Of a DNA stretch of 64,000 bases, positions 1 to 11,892 are shown one piece after another (positions within the stretch are counted from its first letter, which is position 1; every line of letters starts with the position of its first letter). The stretch is from assembly GCF_009811655.1 (NCBI RefSeq), contig NZ_BGJX01000006.1:118426-182425 (forward strand), read 5' to 3'. The position numbers and the translations under genes were made by a program. Below the pieces are notes generated by a model. It saw nothing but the letters and a program-made list of their open reading frames with translations. It ran no database searches and was not told the origin of the DNA. The DNA is from Methylosinus sp. Ce-a6 (lineage in GTDB: Bacteria; Pseudomonadota; Alphaproteobacteria; Rhizobiales; Beijerinckiaceae).

Positions 1-1
1 C

Positions 2-1252
2 ACCTTCATCTCCACCTCGCCCGTCCATATGAAATACAAGCTCCAGATGGAGCCGGACAAAGTGCTGGAGATGATCGCGTCTTCCGTCTCGCGGGCGCGC
101 AATCATGTCGCCGACGTCGAATGGTCGGCCGAGGACGGCACGCGCACGGAGCATGATTTCCTCTGCCGCTGCGTCGAGACGGCGATCAATGCCGGCGCGA
201 CGACGATCAATATTCCGGACACGGTAGGCTATTCGACGCCGCAGGAATATGAGGCGCTGTTCCGCATGGTGCGCGAGCGCGTGCCCAATTCCGACAAGGC
301 GATCTTCTCGGTCCATTGCCACGACGATCTCGGCCTCGCGGTCGCCAATTCGCTGGCCGGCGTGCGCGGCGGCGCGCGGCAGATCGAATGCACCATCAAC
401 GGCATAGGCGAGCGCGCCGGCAATGCCGCGCTGGAAGAGGTGGTGATGGCGATGCGCACGCGCCCCGACGCGCTGCCCTATCACACCAATATCGACGCCA
501 AGCTGCTGACCCGCGCCTCGAAGCTCGTCTCGGCGGTGACCTCTTTCCCGGTGCAATACAATAAGGCGATCGTCGGCCGTAACGCCTTCGCGCATGAGAG
601 CGGCATCCATCAGGACGGCATGCTCAAAAATGCGCATACCTATGAAATCATGACGCCGGAGAGCGTCGGCGTGTCCAAGACCTCGCTGGTCATGGGCAAG
701 CACTCCGGCCGCCACGCTTTCAAGGAGAAGCTGAAGGAGCTGGGCTACGACCTCGGCGAGAATGCGCTGGAGGACGCCTTCAGGCGCTTCAAGGATTTGG
801 CCGACCGAAAGAAGCTCGTCTATGACGAGGACATCGTCGCTCTGGTCGACGACGAGATCGTGACCGCCAATGACCATATCAAGGTCGCGGCGCTCACCGT
901 CATCGCCGGCACGGGCGGACCGCAGACGGCGGCTCTGACTCTGGACATAGACGGCGAGAAGAAGACGCATCAGGCGACCGGCAACGGTCCCGTCGACGCC
1001 ATCTTCAACGCCATAAAGGCGCTCGCCCCGCATGAGGCGGCGCTGGAGCTGTTTCAGGTCCATGCGGTGACGCAAGGCACCGACGCCCAAGCGGAAGTCT
1101 CCGTGCGCCTCTCGGAGAACGGCAAATCCGTCACCGGCCGCGGCGCCGATCCGGACACGCTGGTCGCCTCGGCGCGCGCCTATGTCGCGGCGCTCAACAG
1201 ACTGATCGTCAAGCGCGCCAAGACCAAGCCCGAGGCGATGAAGGCGGGGTGA
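2..1252 (+). CDS. leuA: 2-isopropylmalate synthase, 5'-truncated by window edge
   Basis: Catalyses condensation of acetyl-CoA with 2-oxoisovalerate, the first committed step of leucine synthesis, in the cytoplasm. The frame is open to the left edge: codons before the first ATG (position 29) read TFISTSPVH, a conserved LeuA stretch, so the real start and part of the TIM barrel lie outside the window. Visible hallmarks are the metal-binding HCHDDLG motif, [15 protein letters not shown], and ESGIHQDGM, which begins the linker to the C-terminal leucine-sensing domain (roughly the last 120 residues, intact to the TGA). The gene is monocistronic as far as can be seen; a palindromic repeat follows it. 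Family assignment is firm and only the 5' end is missing. Confidence 0.95.
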   Translation, partial: TFISTSPVHMKYKLQMEPDKVLEMIASSVSRARNHVADVEWSAEDGTRTEHDFLCRCVETAINAGATTINIPDTVGYSTPQEYEALFRMVRERVPNSDKAIFSVHCHDDLGLAVANSLAGVRGGARQIECTINGIGERAGNAALEEVVMAMRTRPDALPYHTNIDAKLLTRASKLVSAVTSFPVQYNKAIVGRNAFAHESGIHQDGMLKNAHTYEIMTPESVGVSKTSLVMGKHSGRHAFKEKLKELGYDLGENALEDAFRRFKDLADRKKLVYDEDIVALVDDEIVTANDHIKVAALTVIAGTGGPQTAALTLDIDGEKKTHQATGNGPVDAIFNAIKALAPHEAALELFQVHAVTQGTDAQAEVSVRLSENGKSVTGRGADPDTLVASARAYVAALNRLIVKRAKTKPEAMKAG

Positions 1253-1359
1253 GGCCGCGCCCGTTCATCTTATTGGAGGGGCGCGGCGACGCGTCCCTCG
1301 TTTCGTTTTGCGGGCTAGCCCGAAACTCTCTACAAGATGCGCGGAAGGCGCGATGCGCC

Positions 1360-1442
1360 GTCATTGCGAGGAGCGAAGCGACGAAGCAATCCAGAGCCGC
1401 GGCTCCACGGCTCTGGATTGCTTCGCTTCGCTCGCAATGACG
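1360..1442. repeat. Palindromic repeat, family A
   Basis: Imperfect inverted repeat about 83 bp long. The outer ends read GTCATTGCGAG and CTCGCAATGAC, and the inner arms are GAAGCAATCCAGAGCC and GGCTCTGGATTGCTTC. Five more copies occur in this window, all intergenic. It lies in the leuA-acnA gap and could form a long hairpin in either transcript. REP-like. Confidence 0.85.
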
Positions 1443-1485
1443 CCTCCTCTCGTCCCCGCCCGTCCCCAAGCGAAGGAAGCGCGAA

Positions 1486-4212
<2,727 letters not shown>

Positions 4213-4308
4213 CGCGCTTTGTCCTAATGCGCTAGACCACTCTCCGACCCTTTTGGATCGGAGAGCCGTCTGATACGATTTCCGGCTGATTACGTCATAA
4301 ACACGGGC

Positions 4309-4392
4309 GTCATCGCGAGCCGAAGGCGAAGTGATCCAGCGCCGTGGGGCGGCTCCTGGATCGCTTCGTCGCTGCGCTCCTCGCGATTGACG
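4309..4392. repeat. Palindromic repeat, family A (diverged copy)
   Basis: Same architecture as the copy after leuA: outer GTCATCGCGAG and CTCGCGATTGACG ends, inner arms around GATCCAG and CTGGATCGCTTCG. It has more mismatches than the other copies. Confidence 0.7.
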
Positions 4393-4478
4393 CGCGAACA
4401 GATCGACCGGAAATCGTATGATTTTCCTTTTGGAGCGAATTCTGCTCGCTCGAACGATTCCCGTTCGAGCGAGAAGCG

Positions 4479-4585
4479 CTCTAGAGCGTTTCCAGCCGAA
4501 GTGGACGCCGGTTCGGCGTCGGAAACGCGTGAAAACAAAAGCCTAGAGTCTTTCCGTGTTTCAATGAAACACGGAAAGACTCTAG
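4479..4585. repeat. 107-bp CTCTAG-bounded composite repeat, copy 1
   Basis: Begins CTCTAGAGCG and ends ACTCTAG. The right half is a perfect 20-bp stem (4543-4562/4566-4585) closed by the 3-nt loop AAT. The whole unit recurs at 37423-37529 with only a few substitutions, and its right half recurs at 58921-58972. Just upstream, the reverse complement of a piece found after ftfL (CTAGAGCGCTT..GCTCGAACG) is also present. No ORF; probably a non-autonomous palindromic element. Confidence 0.85.
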
Positions 4586-4609
4586 TGGCCTGCGTCAATG
4601 AAAGTGAAG

Positions 4610-4735
4610 ACGCTCGAGCCCCCTCCCCAACCCTCCCCCGCTGCGCGGGAGAGGGAGCAGATTCGGCGCTTCATCAAAGGTTTGCGAGACGTTTCCGCCC
4701 CATCTCCCGCGCAGCGAGGGAGGGGGCCTATTTCG
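4610..4735. repeat. Palindromic repeat, family C
   Basis: Two facing blocks, CCCCTCCCCAACCCTCCC near 4620 and GCGCAGCGAGGGAGGGGGC near 4720, form an inverted repeat that extends a few bases into the 3' end of the FAD oxidoreductase gene. Similar blocks lie near 41.7, 43.6 and 63.9 kb. Confidence 0.6.
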
Positions 4736-6290
4736 CTCCCGCGAGATCGAGGGCCGCGAGCTTCGCCGCCTCGGCGCCCGAGAGCATGGCGCCGTTGAAG
4801 CCGTGCTCGCCGCCGAAAGCGGAGGAGAGATAGAGGCCGGGCAGCGGCGTTTTCGGCGTGCGCGGAAAACCCGCCTCTATGGGCGTCGTAGGCGGCGTGG
4901 CGGCGAAACCATAGACGGCGCCGGCCGGCGTGTTCAGATAGCCGCGCATGGAATTGGCGGTGAGCAGCGTGCGCTCCTGCACCAAAGCGGAGACGCCCGG
5001 ATAATCGCGCTCGAGCCGCGCCAGCAGCGCATCGAGCCAGAGCTCGCGGCGCGCGCGCGCGGCGTCGCGCTCGACGCCCTCCCAATTGCCGACGCGGTCG
5101 AGGCCGAGCACGCTGAGCAGCACCGGCGGCGTCTCCCATAGCCCTGAATCGATCGCGCCGAAATTGGCGACGCCGAGCGGCGGCAGATCGCCCTCGGGGG
5201 CGCGGCCGAGCAGGCCGGCCGCGTCATACTGGTCGAAGCTCGTCATCCCGTCCGGCAGCAGAATGGACGAATAATCTTCGAAGCCGACCGCGGTCGGCGG
5301 CGCGCTCAATCCGTAGTGCGCGCAGAAGAGGGAGGTGGAGAGCGCGCGCGCGGCGAACGCCGCCTCGAAGGCCGAGCGCGCCGGGGCGGGCAGAAGATCG
5401 GCGACGACATCGGGACCGCAGCCGGCGAGAATGATTCGCGTCGCGACGCGCTCCTCGTCCTCCCCGCTCTTGCGGTTGACATGGCGCAGGGCGGTCGGGC
5501 GGCCATCGGCGTCGGTCTCGATCGCGCTCGCCGCGCGGCCGAGCCGCACCGAGCCGCCGGCCTTGGTGATCGCCTTGGCGAGCTTGAGGCTCAACTGCCG
5601 CGAGCCGCCTTTGATATAGGCGCCGCCGCAGCCGATGTTCGAGCCCTGGGCGAGCGCGTAATAGACGAACCACATGCGGCGCGGATCGTCGCCGTAATAG
5701 AAGAGATTGGCGCCGAGCGCGCATTTGATCGCCTCATCGTCGCGAAATTCGCGCGCGAGGACATCGGCGAGGGAGGAGGTCCAATCGGCCGCCGCCGGCG
5801 CGCAGGAGGCGAGCCGCTCCGCCGATTTGCCGATCGGGGCGCTTTCGCCGGAGAGGTTCCACAGCGCGTCCTGGATCGCGTCGAGCGATCCGAGAAAGCG
5901 CTCGATGGTTTTTCCATGGGCGGGGAAGCGCTCGGCGAGCGCGCTCGCGGCGGCGTCGAAACCCGCGGGCAGCGTGAAAGGCTCGCCGAGCGGGCCGCCG
6001 CGCGCCGTGTAGAGCGGGCCGGTCGAAATCCATTCGATTTCGTCCAGAATGCCGAGCTCGTCGAGAATACGGCGCTTCGGGTCGCGCGGATTGCGCGGGT
6101 CGGACGTCTGGTGGAGCGAGGCTTCGACGGTCAGTCCGCCGACCTTATAGACGGAGGCCGCCCCGCCGAGGCTGAAATTGCGCTCGAGCAGCAGCACGCC
6201 ATAGCCTTGTTTCGCCAGCAAGGCGCCGGCGGTGAGGCCGCCGAGGCCGGAGCCGATCACCACTGCGTCGAACCGCTTTGCGTCGGACAT
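4728..6290 (-). CDS. NAD(P)/FAD-dependent oxidoreductase, phytoene desaturase/carotenoid isomerase-like
   Basis: A 520-residue flavoprotein with an N-terminal Rossmann dinucleotide fold (VVIGSGLGGL, glycines at 13, 15 and 18), the GGxxxVY segment (SLGGAASVYKVGG) typical of the CrtI/CrtISO superfamily, and a C-terminal FAD-binding stretch ending GLYLSSAFGGEHGFNGAM. Members desaturate or isomerise carotenoids or act on related polyprenoids; the substrate cannot be read from sequence. I chose the ATG at 6290 because AAGGA sits about 9 nt upstream; an in-frame GTG at 6317 lacks such a site. No other carotenoid gene lies nearby, and the gene converges with acnA. Superfamily assignment is firm, the exact reaction is not. 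Confidence 0.85.
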   Translation of the reverse strand: MSDAKRFDAVVIGSGLGGLTAGALLAKQGYGVLLLERNFSLGGAASVYKVGGLTVEASLHQTSDPRNPRDPKRRILDELGILDEIEWISTGPLYTARGGPLGEPFTLPAGFDAAASALAERFPAHGKTIERFLGSLDAIQDALWNLSGESAPIGKSAERLASCAPAAADWTSSLADVLAREFRDDEAIKCALGANLFYYGDDPRRMWFVYYALAQGSNIGCGGAYIKGGSRQLSLKLAKAITKAGGSVRLGRAASAIETDADGRPTALRHVNRKSGEDEERVATRIILAGCGPDVVADLLPAPARSAFEAAFAARALSTSLFCAHYGLSAPPTAVGFEDYSSILLPDGMTSFDQYDAAGLLGRAPEGDLPPLGVANFGAIDSGLWETPPVLLSVLGLDRVGNWEGVERDAARARRELWLDALLARLERDYPGVSALVQERTLLTANSMRGYLNTPAGAVYGFAATPPTTPIEAGFPRTPKTPLPGLYLSSAFGGEHGFNGAMLSGAEAAKLAALDLAGAK

Positions 6291-6431
6291 GCGACGGTCC
6301 TTGGTAAGGTGGATCACGCTCTAATCAGGCAAAAAGCCGAATCTCAAGGCTTCTGCTCGCCTTCCGGGGTAGCCAGGAAGAAGCGGTCTAACGACGTGCT
6401 CCTAAACCAATCTCGGTGTTCGGCCATCTGC

Positions 6432-6460
6432 TTGACAAGCCTGTAAACCGTCCCCCATAA
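6432..6460 (+). promoter_or_regulatory. Putative sigma70-type promoter for the GT17 gene
   Basis: A consensus TTGACA (6432-6437) followed after 17 nt by CCATAA (6455-6460; CATAAG if the spacer is 18). It lies in the divergent gap about 50 bp before the glycosyltransferase ATG. The -35 is strong and the -10 weak. Confidence 0.4.
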
Positions 6461-6507
6461 GCGACATTAGCTTCAAATAAGAAGGCAGCAATACGTCAAG
6501 GTGCAAT

Positions 6508-7440
6508 ATGGTCAAAATAATAGACTGTGCCATCGCCTTCAACGAGACCGACTTGTTCGAAATTAGGATTGAAGAACTACACGAAGTCGTCGACGCGTTT
6601 GTGGTAGTGGAAACAAATAAAACTCACCGTGGCGCTCAAAAACCGCTACTATTTAACGGCATTACGGATATGTTCCCGGCGCTGAGTGGTCGGGTACACA
6701 GCTATGCTGTAGATGATTTTCCGAACGTTTTTGGACAGCGCGGCGAGCTGTACTCGATACTCGAACACTTTCAACGCAACTGCATCATGCGTCCGTTATC
6801 GACGATGGACCTCGATCCAAATGACATAATTCTGATTTCAGATATCGACGAAATTCCAAGTGCGAGCGCAGTAACGAAACTTCGAAGTCTAATGCCGAGC
6901 AAGCGTGTTGTAATTTTCGAGCAGATCATGAAGAAGTTTTTCTTAAATAACGCGTCTCAGCGCCACGCCAACAATGTTCTTTGGCGGGGAACTGTAGCCT
7001 GCTTGTACGGCGATTTGAAAGCGGTGACTCCGCAGGCTGTCCGGCTTGGAGATCCCTATTGGGCGCGCTCCGCGTGCGTTTCGAATGAAAACTGTCCCGA
7101 ACTCCGCCCATATGAGACGCTAATTCGCGAGGCCGGCTGGCATTTCTCCAGCACCGGCGGCCAGACAGCCCTAGACATCAAGCACGCCACTGTTGCCGAG
7201 GGAAGCGGCTCATCACGCTCTGGAGACTTTCACGATAGGTTTGGTCGCCACAATCACAAGCTCGAAAGAGAGCAGCGCTCTGAGCAATATCATGCGTTTT
7301 TGGCTGAGTATGCACCTGAGCTGATCGACATTGATTTCAGTGACCGGCGAGCTATTCAGAACCTTGACATCCCTAACTGTATCAAGACCGCTCCAGAAAA
7401 ATATGAGCACCTCTTTTATGCGAAGCATCCTTGCTTCTGA
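6508..7440 (+). CDS. Family 17 glycosyltransferase (beta-1,4-N-acetylglucosaminyltransferase-like)
   Basis: A 310-residue protein with the GT17 signature throughout: an N-terminal IIDCAIAFNETDLFEIRIEE, then FVVVETNKTHRG, and the DxD-type nucleotide-sugar/metal site ISDIDEIPS with aspartates 112 and 114. The C-terminal half has the WHFSSTGG motif of this family. Bacterial members are poorly characterised and probably decorate surface glycans. No transmembrane segment is evident. The ATG is preceded by CAAGGTG. The gene is visibly AT-richer than all its neighbours (many AAA, AAT, TTT, ATA codons), stands alone, and has its own promoter-like sequence, so it was probably acquired by transfer. The acceptor is unknown. 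Confidence 0.85.
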   Translation: MVKIIDCAIAFNETDLFEIRIEELHEVVDAFVVVETNKTHRGAQKPLLFNGITDMFPALSGRVHSYAVDDFPNVFGQRGELYSILEHFQRNCIMRPLSTMDLDPNDIILISDIDEIPSASAVTKLRSLMPSKRVVIFEQIMKKFFLNNASQRHANNVLWRGTVACLYGDLKAVTPQAVRLGDPYWARSACVSNENCPELRPYETLIREAGWHFSSTGGQTALDIKHATVAEGSGSSRSGDFHDRFGRHNHKLEREQRSEQYHAFLAEYAPELIDIDFSDRRAIQNLDIPNCIKTAPEKYEHLFYAKHPCF

Positions 7441-7587
7441 TCGGTGATCCGCTTGAGATAAGTCGATTTCCCCGTATGAAAACCTATCGCGGAGCTGTCG
7501 CTTGCGTCGGCTCCAGTGAGCCTCCCGCTGCGTTGGCTTCATGTTACATTGTGATTCCCACGACGCCAGTCGCCGAGGAGAACAACC

Positions 7588-8004
7588 ATGGCCGACCCCC
7601 GTCCGAATTTCGATCAATTCCCCGTCACCCGCACCGAAGAAGAATGGCGCGCGCGCCTCACTCCGGAGCAATACGCCGTCATGCGCGAGCATGGCACCGA
7701 GCCGCCGGGCAGCTGCGCGCTCGAAAATGAGAAGCGTCCGGGCGTCTTCGCCTGCGCGGGATGCGATCAGCCGCTCTTCGCGACGCGCCAGAAATTCTCG
7801 AGCGGCACCGGCTGGCCCAGCTTCTTCGATCCCCTCGACGGCGCCATCGCCACTTCCGTCGACCACTCCTACGGCATGATCCGCACCGAGGTGCATTGCA
7901 GCCGCTGCGGCTCCCATCTCGGCCATGTGTTTCCCGACGGCCCGCCGCCGACCGGCCTTCGCTATTGCATCAATGGCGTGGCGCTGACTTTTTTTCCGAA
8001 GTGA
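7588..8004 (+). CDS. msrB: Peptide-methionine (R)-S-oxide reductase
   Basis: Reduces methionine-R-sulfoxide in oxidised proteins back to methionine using thioredoxin. The 138 residues cover the whole MsrB fold. Structural zinc is held by two CxxC pairs, C56/C59 (CAGC) and C104/C107 (CSRC). The catalytic cysteine is C127 in RYCING. The SGTGWPSF and [13 protein letters not shown] motifs are intact. No signal peptide is present, so it is cytoplasmic. GAGGAG lies about 10 nt before the ATG. No msrA lies nearby. Confidence 0.96.
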   Translation: MADPRPNFDQFPVTRTEEEWRARLTPEQYAVMREHGTEPPGSCALENEKRPGVFACAGCDQPLFATRQKFSSGTGWPSFFDPLDGAIATSVDHSYGMIRTEVHCSRCGSHLGHVFPDGPPPTGLRYCINGVALTFFPK

Positions 8005-8665
8005 CGAGCGGGCGGGCGGCGTCCCATTCCTCGAGCGACCCGCCCCTCCCCCGCTCGAAGGGGTACGGGTGGGCGATTTCCGCGTCGCCCTGCTGTCACG
8101 GCCACGACTTTCGGGTCGTCGGCAATGGGACGCGCGAATGCGACATGCGCTCAGACAGATGATTTATATTTGGAAATAGGAGGAATTCGCTCGCCCCCCC
8201 GATATCTCGCCAGCGACATGGCGCTATCGTAACGGATAGGCCGAGGGTGGGATGAAGCCCCCGGCTGTTCGAATATGCGGATGCGAGACGAGACGTCTCC
8301 AAACGAAGAGGAGAGCGTCACATTGCCCTGATTTCCGCGGAAACTGCGGGCGATTGCGGTCGATAATTTCGCTTGACGAGGAAATTCGATCTCTCCATAG
8401 CCACGGGGCTGCGGATTTCAGATCGGCGTTTTGCGGGCGTGGAGACGACGTCGCGCGGGACCGGAGTCCGCCAGCCGTGGTTCTTGCTGAAACGATCGGA
8501 AGGTTCTAGTTTCGCGAGACAATGACGGCGAAGACCGTTCCGCGGTCTTGGCCCGACGGCCATTGGCTGCGCGCGCGGGATTTCGCCTGCGTGGAGCGAC
8601 GCCATTCGGCCCGGATAAATCTTCGAGGGCGGGCGAAACGCTTTCTGCGAGGGAGAGAAATTGTA
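8005..8665. other. Long upstream region of the serine-cycle cluster
   Basis: About 660 bp between msrB and the ftfL start with no convincing gene; the short open frames show no ribosome site or recognisable protein. It holds a C7 run near 8194 and a possible promoter (TTGACG at 8373-8378, 17 nt, CATAGC at 8396-8401). Since the whole serine-cycle block is downstream, the main methylotrophy promoter and its regulator sites are most likely here, but I cannot point to a defined operator. Confidence 0.5.
8373..8401 (+). promoter_or_regulatory. Weak candidate promoter upstream of ftfL
   Basis: TTGACG, a 17-nt spacer, CATAGC. It would give a leader of roughly 260 nt before ftfL. The -10 matches TATAAT at only three positions. 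Confidence 0.25.
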
Positions 8666-10390
8666 ATGTCCGATACGTCCATCCCGGCCAGCGGGAAAGG
8701 CAACCAGCATCTTTCTCCCAAATCCGATATCGAGATCTCCCAAGCGGCGTCCATGCGTCCGATCGTCGACGTCGCCCGCGAGAAGCTCGGCATCCCCGCC
8801 GAACATGTGTTGCCTTACGGACATTACAAGGCGAAAATCTCCCTCGACTATCTCTCCTCGCTGAAGGACCGGCCCGACGGCAAGCTCGTCCTCGTCACCG
8901 CCATCACGCCGACGCCCGCCGGCGAAGGCAAGACGACGACGACGGTCGGCCTCGGCGACGCGCTCAACCACATCGGCAAGAAGGCCATCATGTGCCTTCG
9001 CGAGCCGAGCCTCGGCCCCTGCTTCGGCGTGAAGGGCGGCGCCGCCGGCGGCGGCTATGCACAAGTCGTGCCGATGGAGGACATCAACCTCCATTTCACC
9101 GGCGACTTCCACGCCATCGGCGCGGCCAATAATCTGCTCGCCGCGCTGATCGACAATCACGTCTATTGGGGCAATTCGCTCGGCGTCGATCCGCGCCGCA
9201 TCTCCTGGCGCCGCGCGGTGGATATGAACGATCGCGCGCTGCGCTCGATCGTCTCCTCGCTCGGCGGCGTCGCCAATGGCTTCCCGCGCGAGGACGGCTT
9301 CGACATCACCGTCGCCTCCGAGGTGATGGCGATCTTCTGCCTCGCCACCAGCCTCGACGATCTGCAGCGCCGTCTCGGCGACATCATCGTCGCCCAGACG
9401 CGCGACAAGAAGAACATTCGCGCCTCGGAGCTGAAGGCGCAAGGGTCGATGGCCGCGCTGCTGAAGGACGCCATCGCGCCCAATCTCGTGCAGACGCTCG
9501 AGAACAACCCGGCCTTCATCCATGGCGGCCCCTTCGCCAATATCGCCCATGGCTGCAATTCGGTCATCGCCACCAAGGCGGCCCTGAAGCTCGCCGATTA
9601 TGTGGTGACGGAGGCCGGCTTCGGCGCCGATCTCGGCGCGGAGAAATTCTTCGACATCAAATGCCGCAAGGCCGGCCTGAAACCCGATGTGACGGTGATC
9701 GTCGCGACCATTCGCGCGCTGAAGATGCATGGCGGCGTCGCCAAGGACGATCTCAAGGTCGAGAATGTCGCGGCGCTGGAAAAAGGCTTCGCCAATTTGA
9801 AGCGCCACATCGCCAATGTGCAGAAGTTCGGCGTGCCGGTGATCGTCTCGGTCAATCGCTTCAGCACCGATACGGCGGCGGAGATGGAGCTGCTGCAGAA
9901 GCTCACAGAGGCCGAGGGCGTCGATTGCGTGCTCGCCGATCATTGGGGCTCGGGCGGTCCGGGCGCGGCGGAGCTCGCCCATAAGGTCGTCTCGACCATC
10001 GAGGCCAAGCCCTCGCAGTTCAAGCCGCTCTACGCCGATGATCTGCCGCTCGTCGAAAAGGTGCGGACCATTGCGCGCGAGCTCTACGGCGCCGCCGACA
10101 TCGCGCTCGATCCGTCGGTGAAGACGCGTTTCGCCGAGCTCGAGAAGGAAGGCTTCGGCCATCTGCCGGTGTGCATCGCCAAGACGCAATACAGCTTCTC
10201 GACCGACGCCAACGCCAAGGGGGCGCCCTCTGGTCATGTGATCCCGGTGCGCGAGCTCAGGCTTTCGGCGGGCGCCGAATTCGTCGTCGTCATCTGCGGC
10301 GACATCATGACCATGCCGGGCCTGCCGAAGGTTCCCGCCGCCAACAGCATCGAGGTCGGCGCGGATGGGCGGATCGCCGGCCTGTTCTAG
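8666..10390 (+). CDS. ftfL: Formate-tetrahydrofolate ligase
   Basis: ATP-dependent ligation of formate to tetrahydrofolate. This is the entry point of formate-derived carbon into the H4F branch that feeds the serine cycle. The 574-residue product has the Fhs/FtfL nucleotide loop TPAGEGKT at residues 83-90, then [20 protein letters not shown] and the NRF/DHWGSGG motifs. The ATG at 8666 is chosen over an in-frame one 144 nt upstream because GAGGGAGAGA lies just before it, it gives the usual family length, and the extra N-terminus is Arg-rich and unlike the family. It heads the serine-cycle block. Its TAG stop lies inside a CTAGAG repeat boundary. Confidence 0.97.
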   Translation: MSDTSIPASGKGNQHLSPKSDIEISQAASMRPIVDVAREKLGIPAEHVLPYGHYKAKISLDYLSSLKDRPDGKLVLVTAITPTPAGEGKTTTTVGLGDALNHIGKKAIMCLREPSLGPCFGVKGGAAGGGYAQVVPMEDINLHFTGDFHAIGAANNLLAALIDNHVYWGNSLGVDPRRISWRRAVDMNDRALRSIVSSLGGVANGFPREDGFDITVASEVMAIFCLATSLDDLQRRLGDIIVAQTRDKKNIRASELKAQGSMAALLKDAIAPNLVQTLENNPAFIHGGPFANIAHGCNSVIATKAALKLADYVVTEAGFGADLGAEKFFDIKCRKAGLKPDVTVIVATIRALKMHGGVAKDDLKVENVAALEKGFANLKRHIANVQKFGVPVIVSVNRFSTDTAAEMELLQKLTEAEGVDCVLADHWGSGGPGAAELAHKVVSTIEAKPSQFKPLYADDLPLVEKVRTIARELYGAADIALDPSVKTRFAELEKEGFGHLPVCIAKTQYSFSTDANAKGAPSGHVIPVRELRLSAGAEFVVVICGDIMTMPGLPKVPAANSIEVGADGRIAGLF

Positions 10391-10435
10391 AGCGCTTTCC
10401 GCTCGAACGGGTTTCGTTCGGGCGATCGGAATGCG
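10387..10435. repeat. CTAGAG-type palindromic element overlapping the ftfL stop
   Basis: CTAGAGCGCTTTCCGCTC followed by facing GAACG and CGTTC arms. Its first part is nearly the reverse complement of 4461-4483. The ftfL TAG stop is part of the CTAGAG end. Possibly it acts as a transcript end or processing hairpin between ftfL and sgaA. Confidence 0.55.
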
Positions 10436-10579
10436 CTCCAAGCGAAAAGCGAGAGTGGATTGCGATCCGATCGGATTGCAAACCGCTCGAGCCGCGGCCG
10501 CCGCGGGAAGAAGCAACGGGCGCGCGACGCCGCGTCCGGCCGACAACTCGAACCAATGAGCTCGAAGGGAGCCCAAGAC

Positions 10580-11773
10580 ATGTCGAATTCCAGAATTCCG
10601 GGCCGCAATTTTCTGTTCGTTCCGGGCCCGACCAATATTCCGGACCGTATTCTGCGCGCGATGCACGTCGTGTCGGAGGACCATCGCTCGCCGAAGTTCC
10701 CGGAGCTGACGCTGCCGCTGTTCACCCAGCTCAAGAAGGTGTTCAAGACCGAGACCGGCCAGACCTTCATCTTCCCGGCGTCCGGCACCGGGGGCTGGGA
10801 AGCGGCGATCACCAACACGCTGTCGCCCGGCGACAAGGTCATCGCCCAGCGCTTCGGCCAGTTCACGCATCTTTGGATCGACCTCGCCAAGCGCATCGGC
10901 CTCGATGTGATCGAGCAGGACGAGGAGTGGGGCGCGGGCAATAATCCGGACCGCATCGAAGAGACGCTGAAGGCCGACAAGAATCACGAGATCAAGGCCG
11001 TTTTCGCCACGCATAACGAGACGGCGACGGGCGTGACCTCCGACATCGGCGCGGTGCGCAAGGCGATCGACAACGCCAAGCATCCGGCGCTGCTGTTCGT
11101 CGACGGCGTGAGCTCGGTCGGCTCGCTGGACTTCAAGCAGGACGAGTGGGGCGTCGACGTCGCGGTCTCCGGCTCGCAGAAGGGCTTCATGCTGCCGGCC
11201 GGCCTCGCCATCATGAGCGTCAGCCAGAAGGCGCTGAAGGCCGGCGAGACGGCCAAGCTCCATCGCGCCTATTTCGACTTCCAGGATCATGTGAAGGCGA
11301 ACGCCACCGGCTATTTCCCCTACACGCCGGCGCTGCCGCTGCTCTACGGCCTGCGCGAGTCGCTGAACGTGCTGTTCGAGGAAGGCCTCGACCAGGTCTA
11401 TGCGCGCCATCATCATCTCGCCGAGGGCGTGCGCGCCGCGGTCGCGGCCTGGGGCCTGAAGCCCTGCGCCAAGGAGGCGAAGTGGAACTCCGACACGGTG
11501 ACGGCGATCGTGGTGCCGGAAGGCTTCGACGCCGCCAAGGTGATCGACATCGCCTATCGCCGCTATAATCTCGCGCTCGGCGCCGGCCTCAACAAGGTCG
11601 CCGGCAAGGTGTTCCGCATCGGCCATCTCGGCGACCTCAACGAGCTGATGCTGCTCGGCGCCATCGCCGGCGCGGAAATGGCCATGCTCGACGTCGGCAT
11701 TCCGGTCACGGCGGGCAGCGGCGTCGCGGCGGCGCAGGCCGTCTATCGCGCCAATCCGCTGCTGCAGGTCTGA
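10580..11773 (+). CDS. sgaA: Serine-glyoxylate aminotransferase
   Basis: PLP enzyme that moves the amino group of serine to glyoxylate, giving hydroxypyruvate and glycine; central to the serine cycle. The 397-residue class V aminotransferase opens with FLFVPGPTNIPDRIL, and the PLP-binding lysine is K201 in SGSQKGFMLP. The ATG is chosen because AAGGGA (10565-10570) precedes it; upstream in-frame ATGs would add an Arg-rich stretch not seen in the family. It is separated from ftfL by a palindromic element and followed by hprA after a perfect hairpin, the order known from Methylobacterium and type II methanotrophs. Confidence 0.97.
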   Translation: MSNSRIPGRNFLFVPGPTNIPDRILRAMHVVSEDHRSPKFPELTLPLFTQLKKVFKTETGQTFIFPASGTGGWEAAITNTLSPGDKVIAQRFGQFTHLWIDLAKRIGLDVIEQDEEWGAGNNPDRIEETLKADKNHEIKAVFATHNETATGVTSDIGAVRKAIDNAKHPALLFVDGVSSVGSLDFKQDEWGVDVAVSGSQKGFMLPAGLAIMSVSQKALKAGETAKLHRAYFDFQDHVKANATGYFPYTPALPLLYGLRESLNVLFEEGLDQVYARHHHLAEGVRAAVAAWGLKPCAKEAKWNSDTVTAIVVPEGFDAAKVIDIAYRRYNLALGAGLNKVAGKVFRIGHLGDLNELMLLGAIAGAEMAMLDVGIPVTAGSGVAAAQAVYRANPLLQV

Positions 11774-11780
11774 TGCTTCG

Positions 11781-11809
11781 CGGCCTCGCCCTCGAGGAGG
11801 GCGAGGCCG
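11781..11809 (+). terminator. Intra-operon hairpin between sgaA and hprA
   Basis: A perfect 13-bp stem (11781-11793/11797-11809) with the 3-nt loop GAG, starting 8 nt after the sgaA stop and not followed by a T-run. It is more likely a partial terminator or mRNA-stabilising 3' structure than a full stop, because hprA follows in the same pathway order. Confidence 0.5.
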
Positions 11810-11892
11810 TTCCGACAGAATGATCCGCGACGGTTTGCCGTCGCCAAATATCGAGCCGAATCGGCCGAGCGACTTCGGGGGAAGAAGCAAAC

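Larger units (their letters stand above)
4213..4727. other. Repeat-filled intergenic region between convergent acnA and FAD oxidoreductase
   Basis: About 515 bp with no convincing gene. In order it holds: an 8-bp hairpin (4240-4247/4258-4265) just past acnA, without a T-tract; a family A palindrome; a 12-bp hairpin (4445-4456/4462-4473) with loop ATTCC; the 107-bp CTCTAG-bounded element; and a family C repeat next to the downstream gene. Since the flanking genes converge, these hairpins may serve as transcript ends for both. Confidence 0.7.

Noticed and set aside
1254..1286. Rho-independent terminator after leuA
   Set aside because: CCGCGCCC and GGGGCGCGG can pair, but the loop is long and no T-run follows.
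8252..8509. 85-codon ORF in the ftfL upstream region
   Set aside because: No ribosome site, no recognisable domain, and random-looking composition; left as part of the leader region.
8318..11890. 1190-codon open frame antisense to ftfL and sgaA
   Set aside because: Covers two certain genes and the gap between them; no protein-like features.
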